A DNA stretch of 45,276 nt from NCBI GenBank assembly GCA_029265455.1, contig JAJUJF010000004.1, positions 1-45,276 of the forward strand, written 5' to 3'. Within the stretch, counting starts at the first letter, position 1, and the number at the start of each line of letters is the position of its first letter. The DNA comes from Paracoccaceae bacterium. Lineage in GTDB: Bacteria; Pseudomonadota; Alphaproteobacteria; Rhodobacterales; Rhodobacteraceae. The notes below the pieces were generated by a model. The model was given only the letters and a program-made list of their open reading frames with translations. It was not told the DNA's origin and ran no database searches. A program made the translations under genes and the position numbers. Shown in pieces: positions 17,077 through 26,771 of this stretch.

Positions 17077-17136
17077 GAGAGAGAAGATGGGGTGCCGAAG
17101 GCGTTTCGCCAAGTCCCATAAGCAAAAAGTGAGCAT

Positions 17137-17910
17137 CTACCCTTTTTCCCTCTGCGAAGCGGCATAGAGCGCCACCGCCGCCGCATTCGAGACATTGAGC
17201 GAACCGAACGCGCCAGCTGCCGGAATCCGCGCAAGAACGTCACATGCCTCGCGCGTCTTCGGCCGCATTCCCGGCCCCTCCGCCCCCAGCACGATCCCGA
17301 GCGGCCCGCGTGTCATGACATCCGCCACGGTCGCGTCCGCGCTGCCGTCTAGTCCGACAAGGTGATAGCCCATTGCCTTGAGCTTCTCCATCGCCACGGC
17401 GAGATTGGTCACCCTGAGATAGGGTTGCCGTTCAAGGGCGCCAGATGCCGCCTTGGCGAGTGCGCCGCTCTCCGGCGCCGAATGCCGGTACGGCCCCACC
17501 ACCGCCCTTGCCCCGAACACCTCCGCCGAACGCAGGATCGCGCCGACATTATGCGGATCGGTCACCCGGTCGAGCAGCACGACGAGCGCATCCCCTGTCG
17601 GCGCGCAGACGGTCTTGAGCGGCCCCCAAGCAAGCGGCAGCGCCTCCAGCGCCGCCCCCTGATGCACCGAGCCGGGATCGAGCGGTGCGTCGAACCGCCG
17701 CGCATCCACCACCCGCACCGCCAGTCCCTCACGCTCCAGCGCCCCGCCGAGACGGTCGGCCGCGTTTCGCGTCACCACCAGCTGCAGGCAGTGGCGGGCC
17801 GGATTCTCCAGTGCATCGCGCACGGCATGAATGCCGAAGAGCCAGACGCTCTCGGGCCCGCGCCGCGCCGCGCGCTCCTTCTCGATCGCCCAGAGCGGTT
17901 TCCGCGCCAT
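17137..17910 (-). CDS. rlmB: SpoU-family rRNA 2'-O-methyltransferase, RlmB-like
   Basis: This 257-residue SPOUT methyltransferase probably methylates the 2'-OH of a 23S rRNA guanosine (G2251 in E. coli numbering) using S-adenosylmethionine. The N-terminal substrate-binding part begins MARKPLWAIEKE and contains WLFGIHAVRDALENP. The three SpoU motifs follow: LLDRVTDPHNVGAILRSAEV, IVLGAEGPGMR, and LNVSNAAAVALYAA forming the trefoil knot. The start at 17910 is chosen because GGAGGGG sits just before it and the preceding frame is unlike the family. The intergenic side towards pyrH (17911-18131) must hold divergent promoters. Another SpoU paralogue (TrmH) is possible but the N-terminal domain favours RlmB. 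Confidence 0.87.
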   Translation of the reverse strand: MARKPLWAIEKERAARRGPESVWLFGIHAVRDALENPARHCLQLVVTRNAADRLGGALEREGLAVRVVDARRFDAPLDPGSVHQGAALEALPLAWGPLKTVCAPTGDALVVLLDRVTDPHNVGAILRSAEVFGARAVVGPYRHSAPESGALAKAASGALERQPYLRVTNLAVAMEKLKAMGYHLVGLDGSADATVADVMTRGPLGIVLGAEGPGMRPKTREACDVLARIPAAGAFGSLNVSNAAAVALYAASQREKG

Positions 17911-18131
17911 GCGCCCCTCCATCCGTCGCCGCCGGGATTGACATGGCCGGAGGAAAGCCGCAACCGTCGAGAAGCGCGGGCGATTTCCGGCCAGCCCGCG
18001 CCCCCGGGTAGCACTCAGGCAACCGGCGCTCGGCATCCGATTGCGCCGCCTTTCCGCAGTTGCGAGTTTTGACATTGAAACCACGGCCGATTGCGGCCAT
18101 TTTGCCGACGATTCAGAGGAGGCGGGTCTAC

Positions 18132-18881
<750 letters not shown>

Positions 18882-18914
18882 TTACAGCCACTCGGGCTGG
18901 GAGTATGAACGGTC

Positions 18915-19472
18915 ATGGACGAGGAAATCGATCTGTCCGACCTGGAGAAGCGCATGGAAGGCGCCATCAACGCGCTCAGGGCGGAATTCGCGTCGCTGCG
19001 GACCGGACGGGCTTCGGCCTCGATGCTGGACCCGGTCACGGTGGAGGCCTATGGCAGCCAGATGCCGATCAACCAGCTCGGCACGATCACGGTGCCGGAA
19101 TCGCGCATGGTGCTGATCAACGTCTGGGACAAGAGCATGGTGAGCGCCGTCGACAAGGCGATCCGCAACTCGGGCCTCGGGATCAACCCGCAGGTCGACG
19201 GCACGATCCTGCGCATCCCGATTCCCGAGCTCAACGAGGAACGGCGGCGCGAGCTTGCCAAGGTCGCAGGGCAGTATGCCGAACAGGCCCGCATCGCGGT
19301 CAGGAACATCCGCCGCGACGGCATGGACCGGCTGAAGAAGGCCAAGGCCGCCGGTATGGCCGAAGACGACCACAAGCTCTACACGGACGAGGTACAGGAG
19401 ATGACGGACGCGGCCATCGCAAGGATCGACGCCGCGCTCGAGGCAAAGCAGGAAGAGATCATGCAGATCTGA
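18915..19472 (+). CDS. frr: Ribosome recycling factor
   Basis: This 185-residue, two-domain RRF (three-helix bundle plus beta/alpha domain) splits post-termination ribosomes together with EF-G and IF3. Signatures are [64 protein letters not shown] and [23 protein letters not shown]. The full length is normal for the family. The ribosome site is modest (GGGAG, ~11 bases upstream). It lies between pyrH and uppS in the usual order, so the three are expected to be co-transcribed. Confidence 0.97.
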   Translation: MDEEIDLSDLEKRMEGAINALRAEFASLRTGRASASMLDPVTVEAYGSQMPINQLGTITVPESRMVLINVWDKSMVSAVDKAIRNSGLGINPQVDGTILRIPIPELNEERRRELAKVAGQYAEQARIAVRNIRRDGMDRLKKAKAAGMAEDDHKLYTDEVQEMTDAAIARIDAALEAKQEEIMQI

Positions 19473-19515
19473 CCGATCGCTTCGAGCGATCGAGGTCCTG
19501 CGGAAACGGGTGAGA

Positions 19516-20247
19516 ATGTCGAACGCGAGCTTGCAGACCACCACATCTGCGCCGAGACATGTTGCGATCATCATGGATGGCAACGGACGCTGGGCCGAAA
19601 GCCGCGGGCTGCCGCGGATCGCTGGCCACCGCCGCGGCGCCGACCGGGTCCGGGAGGTGGTCGAGAGCTGCCCCGAACTCGGCGTGACCCATCTCACGCT
19701 GTTTGCCTTCTCGACCGAGAACTGGAAACGCCCCGAGCAGGAGGTGCAGGGACTCTTCCGCCTCCTGCGCCGCTACATCCGCCAGGAGAGCGCACGGCTC
19801 GTTGCTGAAGGGGCGCGGGTGCGTTTCATCGGCGAGCGCAGCCGCCTCAGCCGGGAATTGCAGGCGCTGATGGCGGGGCTCGAGGAGCAGACGGCCGACA
19901 ATGACCGGCTGCACCTGACGGTTGCGATCAACTACGGCGGCAGGGACGAGATCACGCGTGCCACCCGCCGCATCGCCGCCGCCGTGAAGGCCGGTGAACT
20001 CGCGGTCGAGGACATCGGCCCGGACACGATCGAGCGTTACCTCGACACCGCCGGTCTCCCCGATCCCGACCTCGTGCTCAGGACCTCCGGCGAATACCGC
20101 GTCTCCGGCTTCCTGACCTGGCAATCGGTCTATTCCGAATATTCCTTCGTCGATGTGCGCTGGCCCGACTTCACGGCAGACATGTTCGCCGCCGAGGTGC
20201 GCGGCTTCGGCCGGCGCGAACGCCGGTTCGGCGCCGTCGCAGGATGA
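19516..20247 (+). CDS. uppS: Isoprenyl (undecaprenyl) diphosphate synthase
   Basis: This cis-prenyltransferase of 243 residues condenses isopentenyl diphosphate on farnesyl diphosphate to give the C55 carrier lipid for peptidoglycan and LPS O-chains. Signatures are HVAIIMDGNGRWAESRGLP (catalytic Asp21), GHRRGADRVREV, LFAFSTENWKRP, and LVLRTSGEYRVSGFLTWQSVYSE near the end. Two starts compete: GTG at 19510 and ATG at 19516; ATG is used here, though the weak GGGTGAG overlaps it, so the start is uncertain by two codons. cdsA starts inside its stop codon (ATGA overlap at 20244-20247). Confidence 0.95.
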   Translation: MSNASLQTTTSAPRHVAIIMDGNGRWAESRGLPRIAGHRRGADRVREVVESCPELGVTHLTLFAFSTENWKRPEQEVQGLFRLLRRYIRQESARLVAEGARVRFIGERSRLSRELQALMAGLEEQTADNDRLHLTVAINYGGRDEITRATRRIAAAVKAGELAVEDIGPDTIERYLDTAGLPDPDLVLRTSGEYRVSGFLTWQSVYSEYSFVDVRWPDFTADMFAAEVRGFGRRERRFGAVAG

Positions 20248-21062
20248 CGCCCCCGCCGGCCGGCGGCGGAGGGCGGTTCGGCGACCTTTTCCTCCGCGTC
20301 GTTTCGAGCATCGCCCTCGCCGCCGTCGTCTCCTTCGACCTCTGGATGGGCGGCGTCTGGGTGGCGGTCCTTGCGGGCCTCGCCACGGTGCTGATGCTCT
20401 GGGAACTTCACCGCATGGTGACGGGTGACGGACGCCGCGTCACGCCGGTTCTCGTCGCCATGTCGGCATCCGCGGTGGCCGGGATCTGGGTGACGGGCCT
20501 CGCTGGCCAGATGGCGGGGGCGGCGACGCTCCTCGTCGGCGCCGCCGTGGTCGCGGCGATGGCGCCCGGGCGGGCGGCGTGGCTTGCGGGTGGTGTCCTC
20601 TACATCGGTTTCGCCATGGCCTTCGTGCCGGTGATCCGTGATGATCCCCGGCTCGGCCTTGCCGGTCTCGTCTGGACGATCCTCGTCGTCGCCGCCGCCG
20701 ATATCGGCGCGTATTTCTCCGGACGGACCTTCGGTGGCCCCAAGCTCTGGCCGCGGGTGAGTCCCAAGAAGACCTGGTCGGGCGCGATCGGCGGCCTCGT
20801 GCTCGCGCTCGGGGTGTCGCTCGCCTTCGGCGCGATCATCGGCTGGCGCCTCGACACGGCGGCGGTGCTGAGCCTCGGCGTCGCCATCGCCTCGCAGGCG
20901 GGAGACCTGATCGAATCGGCGGTGAAGCGGCGCTGGGGCGTGAAGGATGCGAGCCGGCTCATCCCCGGCCACGGCGGCGTGATGGACCGGCTCGACGGTT
21001 TCGTCGGAGGCCTGTGGTTCTTCGCGCTCTATGACATACTCGGCGGCAGCCTTGGGGGATGA
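20244..21062 (+). CDS. cdsA: Phosphatidate cytidylyltransferase (CDP-diglyceride synthase)
   Basis: This polytopic inner-membrane enzyme of 272 residues makes CDP-diacylglycerol from phosphatidate and CTP, the branch point of phospholipid synthesis. Several hydrophobic segments alternate through the first 190 residues. The family signature is complete near the C-terminus: SQAGDLIESAVKRRWGVKD followed by LIPGHGGVMDRLDG. VSPKKTWSGAIGG lies before it. It overlaps uppS by four bases and is followed by dxr after 7 bases, indicating translational coupling. Confidence 0.96.
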   Translation: MTPPPAGGGGRFGDLFLRVVSSIALAAVVSFDLWMGGVWVAVLAGLATVLMLWELHRMVTGDGRRVTPVLVAMSASAVAGIWVTGLAGQMAGAATLLVGAAVVAAMAPGRAAWLAGGVLYIGFAMAFVPVIRDDPRLGLAGLVWTILVVAAADIGAYFSGRTFGGPKLWPRVSPKKTWSGAIGGLVLALGVSLAFGAIIGWRLDTAAVLSLGVAIASQAGDLIESAVKRRWGVKDASRLIPGHGGVMDRLDGFVGGLWFFALYDILGGSLGG

Positions 21063-21069
21063 GCCGCCG

Positions 21070-22263
21070 ATGACTCGCAGGATCAGCATTTTCGGTGCGA
21101 CCGGCTCGATCGGCCGCACGACGGTGGCGCTCCTGGAAGCGCGCGAGGCGGAAGCCTACGAGGTCGTCGCCCTCTCGGGCGGGCGCAACATCGCCCTCCT
21201 CGCCGATCAGGCGCGCAGGCTCGGGGCGCGGATCGCGGTCACCTCCGAACCCGCCTGCCTCGAGGCGCTCGAGGCGGCGCTCGCGGGTTCGGGCGTGCGC
21301 GCGGCTGCGGGCCCCGAGGCGCTCGAGGCGGCGGCGGCCGAGCCCGTGGACTGGACCATGTCGGCGGTGATCGGCGCCGCCGGCCTGCCGATCAGCCTCG
21401 CCGCCGCCCGCCACGGCGGCGTCCTCGCGCTTGCCAACAAGGAGAGCCTCGTCTGCGCCGGGGCGCTTCTCAAGCAGGTCTGCGCCAGCGCCGGCACCAC
21501 CCTCCTGCCGGTCGACAGCGAGCACAGCGCCGTCTTCCAGGCGCTTCGCGGCGAGCGGATCGAGTCGCTCGAACGCATCGTGCTCACGGCTTCCGGCGGG
21601 CCGTTCCGGACCTGGAGCCGCGAGCAGATGCGCGCCGCCACCCCGGCCGAGGCCCGGACCCATCCGAACTGGGAGATGGGCGAGCGGATTTCCATCGACA
21701 GCGCCTCGATGTTCAACAAGGCCCTCGAACTCATCGAGGCGCGCGAGCTCTTCGGGCTTCCGCCGGCGCGGATCGAGGCGGTGATCCACCCGCAGTCGAT
21801 CGTCCATGCCCTCGTCGGCTTCAACGACGGCTCGATCATCGCCCAGATGGGACCCTCCGACATGACCGGGCCGATCGGCCATGCCCTCGACTGGCCCGAG
21901 CGCCGCCCCCTCGATGTCGACCGGCTCGACTTCGCCGCCCTCGGCCGGCTCGATTTCGAACCTGCCGACGAGGACCGCTTCCCCGCCCTGCGACTCGCGC
22001 GGGAGGTGATGGCGGCCGGCGGTCTCGCCGGCGCCGTCTTCAACGCCGCCAAGGAAACCGCGCTCGACGGCTTCATCGGCGGGCGGATCGGCTTCCTTGA
22101 CATGGCCACCCTGGTGGAACATGTGCTGAACGAACTCGGCGCCGAGGCAGGGGCCGTGGCGGGCGGCTACGGACTCGCCGATGTCATGGCGCTCGACCGG
22201 ACGGCTCGGCGGCTCGGCCGCGCCTGGGTCGAGACGCAGAGCGGAGGCTTGCCATGGACCTGA
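21070..22263 (+). CDS. dxr: 1-deoxy-D-xylulose 5-phosphate reductoisomerase
   Basis: This 397-residue enzyme is the second in the non-mevalonate isoprenoid pathway, converting DXP to 2-C-methylerythritol 4-phosphate with NADPH and a divalent metal. Motifs are the dinucleotide turn SIFGATGSIGRTTVALLEA, LANKESLVCAG, PVDSEHSAVFQ (metal ligands), LTASGGPFR, and NWEMGERISIDSASMFNKALELIEA. The start at 21070 begins the NADPH fold. It supplies precursors to UppS two genes upstream. The 3' end overlaps rseP by 10 bases. Confidence 0.97.
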   Translation: MTRRISIFGATGSIGRTTVALLEAREAEAYEVVALSGGRNIALLADQARRLGARIAVTSEPACLEALEAALAGSGVRAAAGPEALEAAAAEPVDWTMSAVIGAAGLPISLAAARHGGVLALANKESLVCAGALLKQVCASAGTTLLPVDSEHSAVFQALRGERIESLERIVLTASGGPFRTWSREQMRAATPAEARTHPNWEMGERISIDSASMFNKALELIEARELFGLPPARIEAVIHPQSIVHALVGFNDGSIIAQMGPSDMTGPIGHALDWPERRPLDVDRLDFAALGRLDFEPADEDRFPALRLAREVMAAGGLAGAVFNAAKETALDGFIGGRIGFLDMATLVEHVLNELGAEAGAVAGGYGLADVMALDRTARRLGRAWVETQSGGLPWT

Positions 22264-23597
22264 TCGCCCAGATCCCCTTCATCGGCGGCTTCCTTGCGAC
22301 CGTCCTCCCGTTCGTGGTCGTCCTCGGCATCGTCGTCGCCATCCACGAATACGGCCATTACATCGTCGCCCGCTGGTGCGGCATCCACTCGGAAGTCTTC
22401 TCGATCGGCTTCGGCCCGGTGATCTGGTCGCGCCGCGACCGGCGGGGCACGCTCTGGCAGGTGGCGGCACTGCCCCTTGGCGGCTACGTCAGGTTCCTCG
22501 GCGACTCTGGCGCGGCGAGCGGCGCCGACCGCGAGGCGCTCGCACGGATCCCCGAAGCCGAACGGGGCCGCAGCTTCCACGGGGCGAGCGTCGGGCGACG
22601 GATGCTGACGGTGCTGGCCGGACCCTTCTTCAACTTCATCCTCTCGATCATCGTCTTCGCGGGCCTCGTCCTCTGGCAGGGCGTCCCCACCGAGCGGCCG
22701 ACCATCGGCACGATCGAGGCCCTGCCGAATGCCGAGCAGCCGTTGCAGCCGGGCGACATCATCCTCGACGTCAATGGCGAGCCGGTCGAGCGTTTCGCCG
22801 ACATCTACCGGATCGGCGCGGCGATGGAGGAACCCGCCCCGATGCGCTTCCGGATCGAGCGCGACGGCACCGTCCTCGACCTCGTTGCCCCCTATGCGCT
22901 GCCGCCCCTCGTCGCGGGGGTCGAGCCGCTCTCGCCCGCAAGTCGGGCCGGGCTGCGCGCGGGCGACGTGATCGTCGAGGCGGATGGCGAGAGCCTCGCC
23001 TCGTTCGAGGAACTGCGCCAGATCGTGCTCGCCTCCGAAGGCCGGACGATTCCGCTCACCGTGTGGCGCGACGGCGCGGAGATCGCGCTCGAGATCACCC
23101 CGGCCGAGCGCGATGCGGAGGATGGCGCAGGCGGGTTCGAACGCCGGGTGATGATCGGCGTCGCCGGTGCCTCGCTCTACCTCCCCGCGACCGAGACCCC
23201 CGCCCCCTGGACGGCCCTCGCCCTCGGTGCCGGACGCACGCTCGACGTGATCGTGATGTCGCTCACCGGGCTTGGCCATATCCTCACCGGCGCCCTCGGC
23301 ACCGAGAATCTCCAGGGACCGATCGGCATCGCCCAGCTCTCGGGCGAGACGGCGGCGCAGGGCTTCGCCAACTTCATCACTCTCATCGCGATCATCTCCA
23401 CCGCGATCGGCCTGCTCAACCTCTTCCCGATCCCGGTGCTCGACGGCGGCCATTTCGTCGCATTCGCCATCGAGGCTGTGCGCGGCAGGCCACCAAGCGA
23501 GAAGGCAATGCAGATCGCGATGACGATTGGCCTTGGCTTGGTCCTGTTCCTGATGGTATTTGCTACCTACAATGACATCATGCGACTGGTGAGCTGA
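22254..23597 (+). CDS. rseP: RIP (site-2) zinc metalloprotease RseP
   Basis: This 447-residue intramembrane protease cleaves anti-sigma factors or remnant signal peptides within the membrane. The N-terminal transmembrane segment contains HEYGHYIVAR (zinc ligands H31 and H35, catalytic E32). Two PDZ domains fill roughly residues 130-300 (GVPTERPTIGTI..., then AGLRAGDVIVEADGESL). A late membrane segment carries NLFPIPVLDGGHF with the third ligand D397. The ATG lies inside dxr (10-base overlap). It stands next to bamA, as in many proteobacteria, consistent with envelope stress control. Confidence 0.95.
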   Translation: MDLIAQIPFIGGFLATVLPFVVVLGIVVAIHEYGHYIVARWCGIHSEVFSIGFGPVIWSRRDRRGTLWQVAALPLGGYVRFLGDSGAASGADREALARIPEAERGRSFHGASVGRRMLTVLAGPFFNFILSIIVFAGLVLWQGVPTERPTIGTIEALPNAEQPLQPGDIILDVNGEPVERFADIYRIGAAMEEPAPMRFRIERDGTVLDLVAPYALPPLVAGVEPLSPASRAGLRAGDVIVEADGESLASFEELRQIVLASEGRTIPLTVWRDGAEIALEITPAERDAEDGAGGFERRVMIGVAGASLYLPATETPAPWTALALGAGRTLDVIVMSLTGLGHILTGALGTENLQGPIGIAQLSGETAAQGFANFITLIAIISTAIGLLNLFPIPVLDGGHFVAFAIEAVRGRPPSEKAMQIAMTIGLGLVLFLMVFATYNDIMRLVS

Positions 23598-23600
23598 TGG

Positions 23601-23681
23601 ACCGGTGGTGGAACTACCGGTGGTAGAAGAAGCGGCGGGAAAACCGCCGGGACGGTGACAATAGCGGCGGCGAACCGCCGC
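23601..23681 (+). repeat. Three consecutive stem-loops between rseP and bamA
   Basis: Hairpin A spans 23601-23621 (9 pairs, one G-U, loop GGA). Hairpin B is CGGCGG/CCGCCG (23633-23638 with 23644-23649, loop GAAAA). Hairpin C is GCGGCGG/CCGCCGC (23664-23670 with 23675-23681, loop CGAA). None has a T-run, so these are not standard terminators. They may stabilise or process the mRNA at the junction, where a highly expressed porin-assembly gene follows. Confidence 0.55.
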
Positions 23682-23702
23682 GAGGGGCAGAGGACAGGCG
23701 GC

Positions 23703-26021
23703 ATGACCAATCGGCACAGGATGGGCTCCGCCCGGGCGGCGGCGGGCGTCCTGATCTTCGCGCTGGCGCTCGGGGCTACGGGAACTGGCGGGCCGGTGAC
23801 CGCGCAGACGGCGACCTTCTCGCGGATCGATGTCGCCGGCAACCAGCGTATCGACGCCGAGACCGTCCGCGTCTTCTCCGGGATCCAGGCGGGCCAGCCG
23901 GTCACCCCCGAGGAACTCAACCTCGCCGTGCGCCGCCTCTATGAATCCGGCCTCTTCGAGACGGTGAACGTCGCCCCCGAGGCCGGGCGGCTCGTCATCA
24001 CCGTCCGGGAGAACCCGACGATCAACCAGATCGCCTTCGAGGGCAACGACTCCCTCAGCGACGAGGAGCTCTCCCAGATCATCGAGCTCCGGCCGCGCCT
24101 TGCCTATTCCGTGGCCGCCGCCGAGGCCGACGCCCAGCGGATCATCGACGCCTACCGCCAGTCCGGCCGGTTCACCGCCCGCGTCGAGCCCGTGATCATC
24201 CGCCAGCCCGACAACCGCGTCGATCTCGTCTACCAGATCACCGAGGGCCGGGTGACACCGGTCCAGCGCGTGACCTTCGTCGGCAACGAGACCTTCTCCG
24301 ACCGCCGGCTCCGCCGCGCGATCGAGACCGGCCAGTCGAGCCTCTGGACCGCGATCTTCGGCGGCGCCACCTACGACGAGAACCGCCTCGCCCTCGACGA
24401 GCAGCTCCTGCGCCAGTTCTACCTCGAGCGCGGCTTCATCGATTTCGAGGTGACTTCCGCCACCGCCGAACTCGCGCCCGAGCGCAACGCCTTCTTCGTC
24501 ACCTTCACCGTGAGCGAGGGCGAGCGGTTCCGCTTCGGCCAGCCCTCGGTCGTCTCGATGATCCCCGGCCTCGATTCGGCGCAGTTCGAACCGCTGCTGC
24601 GCGAGATCAGGCCCGGTTCGGTCTACAACGCCCGCCAGGTCGAGCGGGTGATCGAGCGCATGGCCTACCAGGCCGGCCAGCAGGGCTACGCCTTCGTCGA
24701 CATCGTGCCGCGGGTCGAACGCGACGATGCCAACCGCGTCGTCGACATCGTCTTCGAGCTCCAGCAGGGCGAGCGCGTCTTCATCGAGCGCATCGACATC
24801 GTCGGCAACACCCGTACCCTCGACCGCGTGATCCGGCGCCAGTTCCGCGTCGTCGAGGGCGATGCCTTCAACACGCGCGAGATCCGCGCCGCCGAGGACC
24901 GCATCCGGGGCCTCGGCTATTTCTCGAACGCCCGCGTCACCGTGCGCGAGGGTTCGAACCCGAATGCCGCCATCATCCGCGTCGAGGTCGAGGAGCAGCC
25001 GACCGGCTCGCTCAGCCTCGGCGGCGCCTACTCGACCAACGAGGGCTTCGCCGCGCAGATCTCGGTGACCGAGCGCAACTTCCTCGGCCGCGGCCAGACG
25101 GTCTCCGGCGCCTTCTCGGGCTCGTCGCAGTTCCGCAACCTCGAATTCGGCTTCACCGAGCCCGCGCTCCTCGACCGTGATCTCCTCGCCGGGTTCCGCA
25201 TCTACCAGCGCGAGCGCGAATACCGCGAGACCGCCTACCGGACCAAGAACACCGGCTTCGAGCCGCGGCTCGGCTTCCCGGTGAGCGAGAACGGCCGGCT
25301 CACCCTGCGCTACCGGTTGAGCGACGACGAGATCAGCGATGTCGAGGACGATACCTCGGCGATCATCCGCGCCGAGGAAGGCTCGGCCGTGACCTCGGCC
25401 TTCGGCTTCACCTATTCCTATGACCGTCGCAACTCGGTTGTCGATCCGACGGCGGGCTTCATCTTCACGCTCAACCAGGACTTCGCCGGTCTCGGCGGCG
25501 ATACCACCTTCTCCAAGACCCAGGCCTCGGCGCGGGTCTACGCGAGCATGTTCGACGAGGACGTGATCCTCTCGGCCACGCTCGAGGGCGGCGCCCTGTT
25601 CTGGGACGGCGACAGCCGCGTGACCGAACGGTTCATCAGCGGCGGCGACAATTTCCGCGGCTTCGCCCGCAACGGCATCGGCCCGCGCGACATCGACGAC
25701 GCGACCGGCGTCGATGATCCGCTCGGCGGCAACTACTACGCCGTCGCCCGGCTCGATGCGACCTTCCCGCTCGGCTTCCCGGAGGAATACGGCATCTTCG
25801 GCGGCGTCTTTGCCGACGCGGGCTCGGTCTGGGGCCTCGACAACACCGAAGGCACCGGCGGCGAGGTGGATGACGGGTTCGCGCTCCGCGCCTCCGTCGG
25901 TGTCAGCGTGATCTTCGAGACCGCCTTCGCGCCGCTGCGTTTCAACTTCTCGACGCCGCTGATGAAGGAGGACGGCGACGAGACGGAGAATTTCCGCTTC
26001 ACCATCCAGACCCGCTTCTGA
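23703..26021 (+). CDS. bamA: Outer membrane protein assembly factor BamA
   Basis: This is the central Omp85 protein of the BAM complex, 772 residues, in the outer membrane. A signal peptide (residues ~1-34: charged start, hydrophobic GVLIFALALGATG, then VTAQTATF) is followed by five POTRA repeats (from FSRIDVAGNQRIDAETV to the repeat ending NPNAAIIRVEVEEQ). A 16-strand barrel follows (SLSLGGAYSTNEGF to the terminal aromatic TIQTRF). RFISGGDNFRGFARNGIGPRD is the conserved barrel-loop R-G-F/Y motif. The ATG at 23703 is chosen because AGAGGA lies about 8 bases upstream and it gives a normal signal peptide; a longer frame begins at 23655. skp follows. Confidence 0.97.
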   Translation: MTNRHRMGSARAAAGVLIFALALGATGTGGPVTAQTATFSRIDVAGNQRIDAETVRVFSGIQAGQPVTPEELNLAVRRLYESGLFETVNVAPEAGRLVITVRENPTINQIAFEGNDSLSDEELSQIIELRPRLAYSVAAAEADAQRIIDAYRQSGRFTARVEPVIIRQPDNRVDLVYQITEGRVTPVQRVTFVGNETFSDRRLRRAIETGQSSLWTAIFGGATYDENRLALDEQLLRQFYLERGFIDFEVTSATAELAPERNAFFVTFTVSEGERFRFGQPSVVSMIPGLDSAQFEPLLREIRPGSVYNARQVERVIERMAYQAGQQGYAFVDIVPRVERDDANRVVDIVFELQQGERVFIERIDIVGNTRTLDRVIRRQFRVVEGDAFNTREIRAAEDRIRGLGYFSNARVTVREGSNPNAAIIRVEVEEQPTGSLSLGGAYSTNEGFAAQISVTERNFLGRGQTVSGAFSGSSQFRNLEFGFTEPALLDRDLLAGFRIYQREREYRETAYRTKNTGFEPRLGFPVSENGRLTLRYRLSDDEISDVEDDTSAIIRAEEGSAVTSAFGFTYSYDRRNSVVDPTAGFIFTLNQDFAGLGGDTTFSKTQASARVYASMFDEDVILSATLEGGALFWDGDSRVTERFISGGDNFRGFARNGIGPRDIDDATGVDDPLGGNYYAVARLDATFPLGFPEEYGIFGGVFADAGSVWGLDNTEGTGGEVDDGFALRASVGVSVIFETAFAPLRFNFSTPLMKEDGDETENFRFTIQTRF

Positions 26022-26024
26022 GGC

Positions 26025-26044
26025 GCCGGCGAACGGAAGCCGGC
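26025..26044. repeat. Inverted repeat in the bamA-skp gap
   Basis: GCCGGC / GCCGGC with an 8-base loop lies just after the bamA stop and has no T-run. The following A+T-richer segment (about 26053-26087) may hold a promoter for the skp-fabZ-lpx genes, but no convincing -35/-10 pair with normal spacing was found. Confidence 0.35.
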
Positions 26045-26087
26045 CCGGGCGATGACGTTAACACTTGGGTAGGTTCTTATCTCTCTG

Positions 26088-26771
26088 TTGAATCAAGGAC
26101 TTGAGGGGGTTTTCACGCGTGGGCGCCCTGATGCCCACGGTCCGGGAAAGCACCGGTCATCGTGCCTGCGCGCCCTGGCAGTCCCCGCGCTGACGCTGGC
26201 GCTTGCACTCGCGCTCGCGCCCGTCACGGGCGCCAATGCCCAGGAGGGCGCGCCCTTCCTCATCCTGAACCAGGAGCGCCTCCTCACCGGCTCCGAGACG
26301 GGCCAGGCCCTGCTCGAGGAGGAGCGGGAGGCGCGCGACGCGCTCCGGGCCGAGGCCCGCGAACTCGAACAGGCCTTCGAGGAGGAGGAGCGCCGTCTCG
26401 CCCGGATGCGCGAGACGATGGACCCCGAGGAATTCCGCGAACTCGCCGACGATTTCGACAGCCGCGTCGTCGAGGCGAGGCAGCAGCAGGACGAACGCTC
26501 GGATGCCCTCGTTGCCGAATTCGACCGGCGCCGGCGACAGTTCTACGCCGAGATCGCCCCGGTCCTCGTCACCCTGTTGTCACGCTACGGTGCCCGTGCG
26601 ATTTTCGATGAATCGAGCGTGCTGCTGGCGGACCAGAGTCTGAACATCACCGACGCGGTGATTGCGGAGATCGACGCCCGCGCGCGAACCGAAGGGGAAG
26701 GTGGCGACGACGAGGCGGCACCACCCGCAGCACCACAGGCGCCGGAGGAGGAGGTGGGAGACGATGAGTGA
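26088..26771 (+). CDS. skp: OmpH/Skp-family periplasmic chaperone
   Basis: This Skp-type protein (up to 227 residues) holds unfolded outer-membrane proteins on their way to BamA. A hydrophobic signal sequence (LRALAVPALTLALALALAP, cleavage near ANAQ-EGAP) is followed by the body strand FLILNQERLLTGSETGQALL. A long charged coiled coil comes next (EEEREARDALRAEARELEQAFEE and on), then the returning strand GARAIFDESSVLLADQSLNITDAVIAEID. The tail is acidic and Pro/Ala-rich. The start is uncertain: the only ordinary in-frame initiator before the signal peptide is TTG at 26088, without a good ribosome site, giving an unusually long ~23-residue n-region. It overlaps fabZ by 8 bases. Confidence 0.85.
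   Translation: MNQGLEGVFTRGRPDAHGPGKHRSSCLRALAVPALTLALALALAPVTGANAQEGAPFLILNQERLLTGSETGQALLEEEREARDALRAEARELEQAFEEEERRLARMRETMDPEEFRELADDFDSRVVEARQQQDERSDALVAEFDRRRRQFYAEIAPVLVTLLSRYGARAIFDESSVLLADQSLNITDAVIAEIDARARTEGEGGDDEAAPPAAPQAPEEEVGDDE

Noticed and set aside
16948-17136. A 62-codon minus-strand frame starting directly after rlmB, and a longer in-frame extension of the CoA-binding gene to 17125
   Set aside because: Both cross the terminator hairpin at 16992-17020, lack a ribosome site and have no family-like residues; the region is better explained as a structured 3' end.
18069-18104. TTGACA as -35 of a pyrH promoter
   Set aside because: No -10-like sequence lies 16-19 bases downstream; the nearest A+T-rich hexamer is 24 bases away.
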